Shown one piece after another: positions 24,853 to 37,700 of a stretch of DNA of 64,000 bases; positions within the stretch are counted from its first letter, which is position 1, and each line of letters begins with the position of its first letter. The DNA is taken from contig NC_088301.1 of the NCBI RefSeq assembly GCF_032854445.1, positions 34,893,187 to 34,957,186 of the forward strand, read 5' to 3'. The stretch is from Liolophura sinensis. Lineage: Eukaryota; Mollusca; Polyplacophora; Chitonida; Chitonidae. The notes below the pieces were generated by a model. That model worked only from the letters and a program-made list of their open reading frames with translations, searched no databases and was not told where the DNA came from. The translations under genes and the position numbers were made by a program.

Positions 24853-27800
24853 TTACTCATATGCCGATGGCAACAGAGGCCACAAATTTGGGAGGAAAGC
24901 TAGTCCGACAAGTAGCATGTCAACTGTGCATGCGTGTTGGGTAGCGGATGAATATGTTGATGCCGACGGGTGAACATGGGCAAAATGTCTCTGCTTCGAA
25001 GTAGTCCCCTTGGAAACGGCAAGTGTTGTGGGCAATGATGATGTAGACTCTTTGAAACATCCCGGTGATCCAGGATCCTTCAGATCTCGTAAAACCTCAC
25101 TGGTGACGTTAATCCAGAAGGTATGCGCATCCTGAACAAACGTGGCCCTGGATAAATAAGGAAGATGCACAGAGAATTATATATTCAGTTTTTCAGGGCT
25201 GTCCTCGAATAATCCAACGTAAATAGATATGACCACTTTTGTCATCGTTCCAAAACATTCTTGCTGTAGCTCTTGTTGACATTGTACTGCCTGGAGAAAG
25301 CAGGTCAATTAAAACCTGTCTTGAACTGATGCAATTGTATCTTCCCTGTGTTCAGATGTGACGATGGGCTCGGATAAGATAAAACAATGTTCTCATGTAA
25401 AGTAATTCTAAGCAATCATGTGAAGGAAAAATATCTGAATCATTTAGAAAAAGTGCACAACTTATAACTGTAGACGTTTTAAAATACACAATAATGATAA
25501 TCAAATGAGACTAACATATACACAAAACTGATTTGGAAAGTAAAAAACTTTTTTGCCTCCATAATACAACACTGTCATTACAAAATTAACTAAATATGTG
25601 ATATATTAAAAAAAAACATATAGGCTTACAGTATGGGCACAAACAAAGTCGTTGTGCTCTGAGTTAAGTTGTATGGCATATACCCTATTGGAAGTGATTT
25701 AAACTATATTCACCATAAGTTTTAATAATATGAATAATTTTTCTTTTACATACACAGACCATCTTTGTTCACAGAGCCAGAATAAAGAAAAGAATATTTC
25801 AGTAGTTATACTCACTGTAGGATAACATGGCCAGAAGATATCACCGGGGCCGTCCAATAAAGTGTGTTTGAAAATTTCTTGTTTCTTGACTTGTGCGTTA
25901 TCGTAGACTGAAGATATGAAAAAGGACGAAAATGCAGTTGATGCAGAATTTACTCCACCAGAACACACCTTAATTTATATCAGCATTTATTTTACTCAAG
26001 GTAGAAAAAATATGTTGTCTTAAATAATTCCTTTGGCAATCTCAATCCATGACCAGAATCTGTAATGGATAATCCCGGCAAGCGACCTGCCCTTGGCCGC
26101 TAAGGCCGCGTTTTGGAATACCGGTACAGCTTATAGGCCGGCACGGATGTGAAAGACTTTATACCTCCGCAGATTTATCAGCTATCTGGAGAGGTGCAAT
26201 GTTTTTTGTTTTGTTTTTTAGATCTTTTTCGCCCGGATTCCATCTTGCAAAGCCTGACCATCCTGGGATAAAATGTAGCTTTATCGTGGAGAATAGATGA
26301 CGGATGGTTGGGTTTTGTTTTTGGGAGGTGCATATCCTTGTATATGCTCCATGGTTACTTCGCGACTTCCATGAACTGTGTGGACATAATATGCTACATG
26401 GTTACTGATAAACCTAAAGGCAAAACGATTTCCATGAACTGTGTGGACATTATATGCTACATGGTTTCTCATAAACCTAAAGGCAAAACGAGTTCCATGA
26501 ACTGTGTGGACAATATATGGTTACAGATAAATCTGAAGGCAAAACGATTTCCATGAACTGAGTGGACATTATATGCTACATGGTTACTGATAAACCTAAA
26601 GGCTAAACGATTTCCATGAACTGTGTGCACATTATATGCTACGTGGTTACTGATAAACGTAAAGCCAAGACGACTTCCGTGAACTGTGTGGACATTATAT
26701 GCTACGTGGTTACTGATAAACGTAAAGCCAAGACGACTTCCGTGAACTGTGTGGACATTATATGCTACGTGGTTACTGATAAACGTAAAGCCAAGACGAC
26801 TTCCGTGGACTGTGTGGACATTACATGCTACGTGGTTACTGATAAACGTAAAGCCAAGACGACTTCCGTGAACTGTGTGGACATCATATGCTACGTGGTT
26901 ACTGATAAACGTAAAGCCAAGACGACTTCCGTGAACTGTGTGGACATCATATGCTACGTGGTTACTGATAAACGTAAAGCCAAGACGACTTCCGTGAACT
27001 GTGTGGACATTATATGCTACGTGGTTACTGATAAACGTAAAGCCAAGACGACTTCCGTGAACTGTGTGGACATCATATGCTACGTGGTTACTGATAAACG
27101 TAAAGCCAAGACGACTTCCGTGAACTGTGTGGACATTATATGCTACGTGCTTACTGATAAACGTAAAGCCAAGACGACTTCCGTGAACTGTGTGGACATT
27201 ATATGCTACGTGGTTACTGATAAACGTAAAGCCAAGACGACTTCCGTGAACTGTGTGGACATTAAATGCTAAGTGGTTACTGATATAGGGAAATCTTGTG
27301 GATATTATCAGACAAATCGACAAACCAGGTGGACATTATATGCTACGTGGTTACTGATAAAAGGCAAATCTACTTACATGCACCATGTCGAAGCAATGCC
27401 TTGTTTGTAGGTCTGTGCCTCCATACGTGAACACACCGATCGGGCGGCTAGTGTTCGTGTCACAACCAACCGGCCTGGCTTGCAGATATATACCCCGGTA
27501 AAATGCCGTCTCTCCCAAACTTTCAATAATCACTAAATGAGAAGAAAACTAGAGGTGGGTGTTGACTGATTGATACAATGAATATAAATCTGGCCAAGTT
27601 TAATTATTTTCTTTGACACAGATGGACAGGGACCGAAAGAGTTAATAGCAAACGTATACAAAGTGAAGGCCACGAATGTATCTTAAACACACATTCCACA
27701 CTAACGAGAAACGACCACAAAAAGTCAGCTACACCCGGTTTAGATTTTCAGCCACCACTGGAAGATATATAAATTCTTTGCCAAGAGTTGGAGTGTTTAA

Positions 27801-29402
27801 CAGAACCTATTTTGTGTTATAAGCACCTTACTATACAATTTCCCGTACAAGAAATTACCAACAAGTCAACAGTAAGATAACCATCAAACCGTCAATAGTC
27901 TGGGATTTATACATGTAGCTACACTGTGGGAAGGTATCTCTGGAGATTTATCATGGATGTGCCTGCATGTCGTAGTGCGGTGGATGTCTTTAGGCTATAT
28001 TCCCGGTTTACTCCACTATGATAAACGTGATCGCTGTTATTATTATATTAGCATGGGAGGCGGATGAGGAAATCATCGCACGATCGCTCCATTGAGGGGC
28101 GATGGTACGATGATGCGAAGAGATGGCACGAAGCGATGATACAATGGTAAGAAGCGATGGCAAAAAGCGATGAAATGATGCTACATCGTGCCATTGCTTC
28201 TCAGGGTGACACCAGTTACCTAAACTGGTATCGACTTAATCTAAATCCTGTTTCTGACACTTCTATATTTGACATTTTAGTGTAAAAAAACCTTCATAAA
28301 TGAATTTTATTTTATCTTTATTAGTATATGATCTCACAGGCAGAAGGGTTTAAAGCTGTTTGTTAGATAATTTTGTCATAAGAGACAATGCAGTCTATTC
28401 GCCGAGACAGTAGACTGTGTTACTGCGTGGAGTTTGTTCAATCCGCGTGTTGGTGCATTTAAAACAAATTAGTCTCAACGCCCATTGTCCAGCATGCAAT
28501 TTATTCTTGAATAATTATAACGTGACCCGAGGTAATGGGTCCTTGGTGTTGAAACTAGACTTATGGTGTTTAACATTATGAATTAGATAAAGTATTCAAG
28601 CAGCGTTTTCCTTGCAATAATATACACGTACAACATGTCAGCGTGTCGAGCTTGTGGTGTTACACGTCACTAACGACAGACAATTTGGGTAGCGAGCATT
28701 GCTGATTTTACAGACAGCTGAATATAGGCGACTTGCTAAAAGAGATAGATTGTATAGTAATAAAATGTATGTACCATAATACACCACGTCACTTAAGGCC
28801 GATTGCGCAATGGCACGAAGATTCCAGCATCGTATCATCGCTTCGTGCCATCGTACAATCGTTTCGTGCCATCATACAATCGTTTCGTGACATCATACCA
28901 TCGCTTTGTGCCATTGTGCCATCGCTTCGTGCCATCGCTTCGCATTATCGTGTCATCGCCGGGCGATGGAACGATGGTACGATGGTACGATGATGGCCTT
29001 ATCCGGCTTTTATATATAAGTGAAATATTCTTCAGTAAGTCAATCATATAAATGAATTATCTTATATTTTGTAAATTGATCTCACGTCCACTATTTAGGC
29101 CTAATGCCTATATATCCCAAATTCGGGAAATTACGTCCAACATAAATCTTTGGAAATACTTACCTACATACGTTAATTTCAGATTTACCTGGAATGGTTT
29201 CTCCTGGACTGTAGGCATTCTTTGCTGTGCGAATTCGGTAAGGTGGACGCGAGGATCTGTGTATGGCACCGTGGCCTATAGGGTACATAGTGGCACAAGC
29301 AGTGTCGGGTCCACCCCCGGGGTAACAGGTCAAGGATTCTATCATGCTGCTAATCAGCGTCACCTTTATCAACAAGAACCGAGACTCGCTTTGCCAAATC
29401 AT
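24853..29402 (-). CDS. Reeler-domain secreted or GPI-anchored protein
   Basis: Exon 1 is 29402-29189 and exon 2 27532-27378; the phases match. They start with a hydrophobic leader (FLLIKVTLISSMIESL) and then CYPGGGPDTACATMYPIGHG, PPYRIR, YSPGETIPV, FYRGIYLQARP and RPIGVFTYGG, the N-terminal two-thirds of a Reeler domain. The last exon, 25147-24853, gives ATFVQDAHTFWINVTSEVL, the typical Reeler end. A Ser/Thr-rich stalk follows, then a terminal hydrophobic run (VDMLLVGLAFLPNLWPLL) that looks like a GPI-attachment signal. Reeler proteins include spondins, ferric-chelate reductases and small invertebrate defence proteins; this short form most resembles the last group. The connecting exon near 25290-25180 is problematic: NDDKSGHIYLRW is in one frame and EDSPEKLNI in another, with a TAA before the final exon. 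The gene may therefore be broken or my model incomplete. Confidence 0.65.
26345..27350. repeat. 63-bp minisatellite, about 15 copies
   Basis: The unit of 63 bases begins ACGACTTCCGTGAACTGTGT and contains GGACATTATATGCTACGTGG and TTACTGATAAACGTAAAGCC. About ten nearly identical units lie between 26616 and 27272; more diverged ones lead in from 26345 and one trails to 27350. Because 63 is a multiple of three and the unit lacks stops in one frame on each strand, long ORFs appear on both strands (218 and 284 codons). They have no homology, and the array sits in an intron of the Reeler gene, so I regard them as non-coding. Confidence 0.9.
28059..29007. mobile_element. Foldback-type element with complex terminal inverted repeats
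   Basis: The left arm (28059-28205) and right arm (28795-29007) are reverse complements built of short direct subrepeats of the type CGATGGCACGAAG. Matching landmarks are GGATGAGG/GGATAAGG at the outer ends, ATCATCG, GATGCGAAG and TCGTGCCATTGC at the inner ends. The interior of about 590 bases has no convincing ORF. Arms made of iterated subrepeats are characteristic of foldback transposons. It lies in the first intron of the Reeler gene. A target duplication was not resolved. Confidence 0.7.
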
Positions 29403-29517
29403 ATTGGTATAAACCTGAGGCTGAAACGAAAGAATGAACAATTATGACTTAACACCACTTCGGCAGAATTGCTTTTATATCGTGGCGAGATGCTGGAAAG
29501 ATTTATTTGATTTACGT

Positions 29518-29640
29518 AGTTGATTGGTGTTTTACGATGAACTCAAGAATATTTAACTTAAACGACTATGGCCAGCATTGTGATGGGAGGAAACCAGGCC
29601 TGGGGGATTCTCACTACCACCAGCAAATTGCTGGCAGATC
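29518..29640 (-). repeat. Truncated SINE family A
   Basis: On the minus strand it carries GCTGGCCATAGTCGTTTAAG and AATATTCTTGAGTTCATCGT, a mutated version of the family-A 3' domain, with part of the core. The tRNA head is missing. Confidence 0.7.
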
Positions 29641-32600
29641 AGATGCTTGAAAGACGTTTAGGACAAAGGCATATGTGAGCTTTTGAATATGGTTGCTGTA
29701 TACAACTCTTTACAATGTGTTAAGCAATACTTGTAGTATTCAGCTAATGTTTCCCTAATGTGACAGCGGTCAAATTGATATATGAAACCACCATCGTGGA
29801 ATGTCCAGAAACCTCACGTAAGGGAGCAGCAGAACCAAAAAAAAAAGACAACAGCAACAACAATTATGAAAAAACATTTCATAATAAATAAATAAGACAA
29901 ATATAATAACAGAGGACAACGCTTGTGTGTAACAGAGGACAACGCTTGTGTTAGTTCTAAAGAGATATACAGCTGTTATCATGTACATATATACTGCCAT
30001 TAAAACTATAGTCCCTTCTTTTGATGCCTATTCAAACCACAATAGCCAGGATATGGATGAAATATTGCCGATGTGGGGTTTAGCCCTGATTCAGATTGTA
30101 GAGCGCTGAACGAGTCAATAACTCTATGAAGCGAGTGTCCATAGCATGGATCTTCTTACATATGAATATCATGGAATCTTATGAGCATGTATATGCCGTA
30201 AAACTTTTGTTACATGAGGATACAGCGAGCTAAAGAAGTGGATTTTTTCAGGTGTAGAGATCAGGTATAAGGAAAAATACTTGTCGATTTCTACATGATT
30301 TATTTCAACTGCGCCTTTACAGTCTATAAAGTCAACACCATTTAACACACACACACACACATATAGATATAGATTCCTTACTTAGATATAGATTTCTTAC
30401 TTACCGTTGTATATACTTGTTAAAGTTCACAGTCAGCGTGTTTCACACACATATATAGGCACATATAAGAGCTACAGCGTTACCATCCTGCCAAAACGCG
30501 GTGATATTTACAAATAATGCGGCAGATATACATGTAGACAGAAATGCCAAGCTAACTGCTGCTGCGCACATCAGCAAAATGCATCTATATGGGAGTGATC
30601 TGACAGGAGATATAATACGGATGCAGTCACAGACAAATCCTTGATGAGCACAGTTTGTTAACTGAGCCAATATTTACCTGGAGCAAACATAGCTAACGGA
30701 AGGAGTTGAATTTGTCAGGTTTTACAGTTTAAACAATGGCTCACGTGCTTTTGTTTTATCAGTAAACTGAAATAGTTTTTTCATATTTTATTTAATTCAT
30801 ACGACCCTTGGTGGAAAGGTAGTGGGTCTCCAGCGTGTGGGCTCAGTGCAGCACAGCTACCAGCTGTCGGTGAGGTCGAAAGTTCAAATCCGGTTGTCGG
30901 TAATTTTTCCACGTTGTCACTCGACACAGTGAACCAGGCCAAGGTAGTGCCCTATCGTATCTTCCGTGCATGGGTTAATTAGCATACAGTAATTTAAACA
31001 TGGCCGTCGTAAATGGATTCAGAAACAAAATAAATGAAAGAATCAGAAGTTCAATACCAAATGCTTTCTTCAGACAGCAGAAAGGCTCAAAATGCATTAC
31101 TTTACTTGCCATTTAAAAGAATCGTTCTAAACGTTGTTTTATTTCGGTATATACAAGTACATGTATGTTTTTGTTTTATTTCGGTATATACAAATTGGGC
31201 TTAATGTCGCCTTTCCAAATTTTAACGCTAAGGCTCATTAAGAAAGCAAAAATTATACGAAGGATATTACTAACACCGCATTAATAAGTCTTATACATGT
31301 ATATGCATGTCGGTCCCCTTACAGTGTTACTCATTAAACACTATCCCAATAATAGAAACACGGCACCAGTCTAATTCAGAATTTATGTATACTTCTATCA
31401 TTGTATACGGTTGTGCAACATTAAGTTAGGAAACAATATTTGCTTTCAATAACATGTATCTCCTTATATACATGCATGCATTTAAGAACTGTGGTCACAT
31501 AGGTTTACAAAAACATTTTTAACGCGCTGTGAAAAATTTCCTTTCTGTGATGTTTATACCTGTAACATGAAAACGTGATGCAAACATTTGATATTTCTTT
31601 AACAAATACTGGGCAATAAAAACTGTAGCATTTGTTAGATCTCTGTGAGGTATGTCTGCATATCGTGATCTGTTAATGTCGCGCGTTAAAAACAAGCTTC
31701 GGCTTACTGACTTTGCTGCATGTATTTGCAGAGAATATTTTACAAGTTTATACACATAGTATACAAAAGCTTAAGTATGTATTATGTGCATGACATCATA
31801 GGCCTATATATATGTTAATATAAAAGTAATTCAAGGCATAACAAACGATTTTCTTAAGTAAGACGGGTACTATTTTTTTTTTTTAAATATTTACCGTCAG
31901 AAGACATGCATGAATGCAAAATTTCAGCTCAATACTTAAATTATAGTTAATCATTTATCTTAACAATAGTTCTAATACAGAAGAGTCAGAAATTTCGTAA
32001 TTTACGGTATTTAACAGAGGGCAATCATGGGCACCAAAGATGGAACATTCCCCTTGTGTTATTGTGCTTTACATGTATTCAGAACCTGAGCTCAATATAT
32101 ACATGCAGTGCTTTTTGAGATACCATCCTCGCGAGGAGTATTACATGAGCCACACCTGTATTTTGAAGAGGTGAGCTAATAAAACTAATTTTATAATATT
32201 TTTAACTGTAACAATGAGGGGAGTGTATACACTTTTCAGGTAGACAAAAAAGACATACATTGAATTTCATGTAGCATTATTTTCATACAAATTTTCACTG
32301 GCGTATATATAAGACTGTATCCATAAACCTGTATTTTACAAACATTGCACGTTATATTAACTTTGTTATTTCATGCAGGTCATTTTATCCATATAGCATA
32401 TAACAGCACATCATACATATAGCTATACAAGTAGTACATCTTTATAGAGCCTTTGTCTATTCTCGCCTATTTACCGGTATATAAGTTGCTTCACCATTAT
32501 CCAGCACAGACATATATATGCCTACATGTACGACCTTTAAAAGCTTCTCTCACCTGACTCTCGCTTTGTGTGCCTCTACACCAGAGATCCAAGTCCTGAG

Positions 32601-33337
32601 TCCTCAGAGGCCTACCTGCACTTTATCCCACAAGCCTAATCATCTCAGTCACGAGGGATGCGAATTTGGCAGGCTGTGTTGCCAACTTACGGCGGATTAT
32701 AACAAAAAACATCGCATATCTTTTTGAAATAAAAGCCATTGTAAATCAGTAACTTGAATCACCGCTAAGCATGCAACTGACTTTCCTGAAAAGCTTCCAA
32801 CTTTTCGCGCAACAATGTTTAAACTCCTAATCACATGCATATATGGATTGCATATGGCACCTGGCTCTGAATGAACAGACACATTATAACTGACAATCAC
32901 TCACTAGATCGTATATATTCCAAAAAGTTTATTATTATTACAAACTAGCCGCGAATGAAACGAGATCGCCCATTTTCTATATATGCATTCTGACACATGT
33001 GTTTTGGATTTAGTTATCACTTGATCAATAATGGAACGAATAAGAGCATGAATCTTTTAATCTTTTATCAGAACACAGACGTTAGTTTTCTAACGAAATG
33101 GAATGTTAATTCATCTCCTTTTCCAGAAAAAGTAATTCCCGTAATTCTGACTTCAATGTCGTCATCTGTTCAAAATAGGCCTATATCGATTTTTTTCAGG
33201 CTACCAGTCTTCTTATTATCGCTTTATCGTGCAACTGTAATGTACGTGTTCATGAGTTCTAATGCATGTAGCAATTTTATGTCCTACTGTTATGACCATA
33301 TAAGTCTTATTAGGCCTACTATGATGTTCACAACCAT

Positions 33338-33735
33338 GTCTTGTGATGAAAGAGCGTCCGCTTCGGGAGCGGTAGATCCAAGGTCAATCCTGGGTCGAGT
33401 CACACCTAAGACTTTAAAAGAGGAAGTTGTAACTTGGCGTTCAGCATGAAGGGGATAGTGCAACGACTGGTTGACCCGTATCAGTTTAATGGCTTGGGCG
33501 GGGCGGCTTAGTTGCCTTCTCAGTGGTAAGGCGTCTCAGTGAAGCTGCACTAGATAAAAGAACGGTGGAAATCCGTCCTGCAACAAGGAGGCACATTCCA
33601 TGCACTCTTACATTCCTTTGTCGTCATATGACTGAAAAATTGTTCAGTACGACGTTAAACCCCAAGAACACACTCACACGCTCGCTCACTCACTCACTCG
33701 CTCGCTCACTCACTCACTCGCTCGCTCACTCACTC
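33338..33735 (+). repeat. Full-length SINE family B with (CTCACTCG)n tail
   Basis: The tRNA-like head (TGATGAAAGAGCGTCCGCTT, GGGAGCGG, box-B-like GGGTCGAGTC) is followed by a long body. The conserved tail is CATATGACTGAAAAATTGTT and ACGACGTTAAACCCCAAG, then about 65 bases of CTCACTCGCTCA-type simple repeat. Tails of this kind are widespread in molluscan SINEs; membership in the V-SINE/RUDI group is a suggestion from resemblance only. Confidence 0.7.
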
Positions 33736-34317
33736 TTGTGATAAACGCATTGCACACAGCTGAATGTAATGCTCACGAAACAAATGTCCCGACATGGGGA
33801 GTTGTCTCCCCTGATTAACAGGTATCTGGAAATAACAGGTAGTTGATCTTCCTGGGGTCTAACAGCCAGACTCTCGTCAGCTTCTGACAAGATTTGTAAA
33901 ATATTTTGAGTCTCTTGGTGTAGATTTACAGTTTATGAGGAAAAAACTGCAGTGTCTGATTAGTTGGTCACCTATTCTGTAAACAGCTGAAAAGCTTGAA
34001 GGCAACGACAACGTTGTTTGCTACCAGTCACAGGCGCTCGGATTCAGTCCGTAAACCATAATACCAGCCTCCAACATGTTATATACATGTATATATATAT
34101 ATGTAAGAGGCTAATATATGGCCTATAAATGGTTTACCGGGCTGGATTCGAGTACCGGTACTACCCAGTAATTCATACTGAGCCATAATAGCCTAGGTCT
34201 ACATGTACGCCAGTGGATGTCATCCGAGCACCTATTTTCGAGTCATTTTAGGATTATCAATAATTTGTAAATCAAATAAACAAAGTCTAGCACTATGGTA
34301 TCTTAAGTTCAGAAGTC

Positions 34318-34442
34318 AATAGATGGTTTGCAAGGGCAGCCATCTTTCAGTTAAGTGTATATTGTATGCCCTTACCAGCCAAGGGCCTCTGCCCAGCTTT
34401 TGACACCTCTAACAATAGACAACCATTTGCAAACCATCTATT
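34318..34442. repeat. Short hairpin element
   Basis: AATAGATGGTTTGCAA (34318-34333) and its exact reverse complement (34427-34442) bracket about 93 bases. The inner flanks GGGCAG and CTGCCC are also complementary. It ends 38 bases before the target duplication of the LTR element. Probably a tiny MITE. Confidence 0.6.
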
Positions 34443-34484
34443 ATATGAAGTAACTGTATGAATTAGTGTCCAGAAACTGGATAA

Positions 34485-34689
34485 TGTAATATATCACGTC
34501 TTGTGACGTATCAGTGACGTATCACTTTGCATACTGATGTACATGCCACGCGGTCTTCTCTGAATAAAGCAGTGCGGCTTGGGGCCTTCAACGATGAAGA
34601 CGTGTTGTCTTATCTTTCTCTGGTGTATTACTGTGCTAGACTATAGAATGGCGTGAAGTCTTTCTAGTACGGTAGATCAATATACAAAA
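34485..34689 (+). repeat. 5' LTR
   Basis: Begins TGTAATATATCACG and ends ATCAATATACAAAA. It contains AATAAA at 34563-34568, a possible polyadenylation signal, and direct duplicates of GTGACGTATCA. The end is set by the target duplication; a canonical TG...CA end would stop three bases earlier (TACA). Confidence 0.93.
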
Positions 34690-34727
34690 CTGGCGACGAG
34701 ACGAAACGTACCTACGTATAAGGGAAA

Positions 34728-37700
34728 ATGGCAGTTTTCGGGAATCTAGGAGTTTTTGATGAGAGTGTTGAACTTTTTGAAGATTACACGGACAGATGCG
34801 ACGCTTTTATGGCAGCGAACGCCATCGAAAACGAGAGGAAGGCAAATTTATTCCTATCGCTCATCGGTCCAGAAGCATACAAACTTCTCAAAAACTTGTG
34901 TAGTCCAGACGCCCCTAGAACGAAAACGTATCAGGAACTGAAGGACCTCTTGAAAGAACATTATGCGCCCACTCCAAATGTAATGGCAGAAAGATTTCGG
35001 TTTGACAGAGTGTCGAAACAAGGTGACAAGGAATCAGTGGCAGACTTTATTGTCCGTCTGAAGAAATTGGCTTCTACTTGTGATTACGGCAATTTTCTAG
35101 GCGATGCCTTACGAGACAAGCTAGTTTCGGGACTGAATCAGAAGATGTCACGTACTCAGACACATCTACTATCTGTGCGAAATCTTACATTTGACGAAGC
35201 AAGAAGGAAATGCCTAGCGGACGAATTAGCGAATGCCGCTAATCGAGAGAGCATGAACGACGGCACGGCGGAGATGAACCGACTGTTCCCCGGGAGGAGA
35301 GGCGGACGTCGAGGCAGAGGACGCGGTCGTGACCAAGCACACCGTAGTACATCCGGCGATGGCTGCAAATGTTGTGGTGGGAGAAACCATAGTACTGGAG
35401 AATGTCGACTGAGAGACGCTGAGTGTTATGGGTGTAGACAGCGAGGACATATCAAGGCCGTGTGTCCGAAAAGTGATAACACAAATTCTAACAGTGGTGG
35501 AAATACCGGCAGCAGAGGTACAAGAGGCGGTCGTGGACATTCGCAAAGTAAGTTCAAATCAAGAAATTCAGCGAAATACGTGGACATTTCAAATGATGCT
35601 GAAGAGTCAAGAGACAGTAATTCTGAATTTGATCATGATGAATTTGGACTCTACGGTAATTATAATGTAAATCAAACTCAAAGCATGAAACCTATTAAAG
35701 TAGATATTACTGTAGGACATTCTAACATACAAATGGAGCTTGATACAGGAGCCTCACGCTCGACTGTATCTGAAACATTGTATAAAAGTTGTTTAACAAT
35801 GTTCCCGCTCAGAAATGTAAACATCACATTGCGTAGTTATACAAATGAACCTGTACCTATTTTGGGAGAAATTAGAGTGCCTGTAAAGTACGAGGAAAAC
35901 CCACTTGTAGAACTTGACTTGATTGTTGTAAAAGGTCAGAAACCATGTTTATTGGGTAGAGATTGGTTAAAACATATCAAATTGGATTGGCAAAGTATTT
36001 TCACTGTAAATGAAGTTGGTCTAACAAAGAAGTTACCTAAACATGTACCGCAGTCTGATGATTTTTCTGATTGTTTCAATGAGCTGTTACGACAGAACAG
36101 TGTACTGTTTACGTATGAAGGTAATGGTATTAAAGGTTTTAAAGCATCATTGGCATTGAAAGATAATGTTAAACCAGTATATCAGAAGGCTAGACCTGTA
36201 CCATATTCTTTGCTTGGAGATGTTGAAAAAGAATATGACCGATTGATTGAATCAGAGATTTTGTATCCAGTTGACAGTTGTGAATGGGCTTCACCGACAG
36301 TCCATGTTGTGAAACCTAATAAGTCTATTAGAGTGTGTGGTGATTATAAAGCAGTTAATGAATTGATTAAAGATGATGGATATAAATTACCAAATACTCA
36401 AGATCTGTTTGCTAAGATATCCCAGTATGGTTCACAGCCAAAAGTGTTTTCAAAACTAGATTTGACTAGTGCATTTAATCAGCTTTATTTAGATGATGAA
36501 TCTGCTAAGTTGCTTGTGTTAAATACTCACAAAGGATTGTTAGCAACTAAACGGTTATGTTTTGGTGTCAAAACAGCGCCTTCCATTTTTCAGGCTACTA
36601 TGGATAAAATATTGTCAAATATTGATCACGTGCTATGTTACATGGATGATATATTTGTAGCAACTGAAACTGAGAAAGAGCATTTTGTTGTGTTAGAGAA
36701 AGTATTTTCTAGATTGAGGAAACACAATGTCAAGTTAAATGGAGAAAAATGTGAATTTTTCAAAGAAAGTGTGACATTTTTGGGTCATAAGCTGTGTGCT
36801 GAGGGTATAAAACCATTGCAAAGCAAGACAGATGCAATTAGAAATGCACCTAGACCACAGAATGTGTCAGAACTTAAGTCATTTCTTGGAATGTTGAATT
36901 ACTATGGTAAATTTGTACCAAATCTGTCATCAAATTTACATGCTTTGTATTCGTTACTTAACAAGTCAGTAATGTGGAAATGGACTAAAGAGTGTGAAAC
37001 TTCTTTTCAATATGCTAAGACTGTTTTAACAGGTGATAGCGTGCTTATGCACTATAATCCTAAGATGCGTTTAGTATTAAGTGTAGATGCAAGTCCTTAT
37101 GGATTAGGAGCTGTGTTAAGCCATAAGTTGAATGATGGTTCAGAAAGACCTGTAGCTTATGCATCACGTACATTAAGTTGTGCAGAGAAGAACTATGCAC
37201 AAATAGAGAAAGAAGCATTGGCAATTGTGTATGGAATTAAGAAATTTCATTTGTACTTGTTTGGTAGGAAATTTACTCTTGTAACTGATCATCAACCCCT
37301 AACAAGAATTTTTGGTTCCAAATCTGGTATTCCTGCATTAGCAGCAGCTAGGATGCAGCGCTGGGCATTGTTGCTTAGTGGATATTCGTATGATATTGTA
37401 TACAGATCTTCAGAAAATAATGCAAATGCAGATATGTTAAGTAGATTACCAGTGGATGATTCTCACACTGCAGATCCTGATGAAATGTATATTTGTAGTA
37501 CAGTATTAAGCGATCTACCTGTGACAGCTAAACAGATAGCTGATTTTTCATGTAAAGATGCTACATTATGTAAAGTGTTAGATTTTACATCTTCAGGTTG
37601 GCCAAATTATTGTACTGATATGACTTTGCAACCCTATTGGTCAAAACGAGATGAATTGTCAATTGATGATGGTTGTATATTATGGGGTAGGAGAGTAGTT

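Larger units (their letters stand above)
29403..34479. other. Gene-poor, repeat-bearing interval
   Basis: No exon series was recognised here. It contains a truncated family-A SINE at 29518, a possible tRNA-like SINE head at about 30830-30990 (box-B-like GTTCAAATCC at 30884), a 22-base doublet near 29920-29950, a full-length family-B SINE at 33338 and a short hairpin at 34318-34442. A hydrophobic minus-strand frame at 30443-30670 is unexplained. The promoter of the Reeler gene should lie just right of 29402. Confidence 0.5.

Noticed and set aside
25816-25968. Possible minus-strand exon (phase 0 on both sides, CSGGVNSASTAFSSFF...) between Reeler exons 2 and 3
   Set aside because: Splice-like borders are present, but the product does not resemble a Reeler domain and the domain would be too long with it included.
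26469-27323. Long ORFs on both strands (284 and 218 codons)
   Set aside because: They are a by-product of the 63-bp tandem array, which has no stops in one frame per strand; no homology and no start context of note.
26345-27350. CRISPR-like array
   Set aside because: Units are directly adjacent with no unique spacers and the context is an animal genome.
30443-30670. Minus-strand frame with a hydrophobic segment (CILLMCAAAVSLAFLSTC)
   Set aside because: It could be a membrane exon, but there is no partner exon, no recognised family and no clear splice structure.
33425-33741. Plus-strand frames in 33.3-33.7 kb ending in a Leu/Thr/His/Ser repeat
   Set aside because: They lie wholly within a SINE and its CTCACTCG simple-repeat tail.
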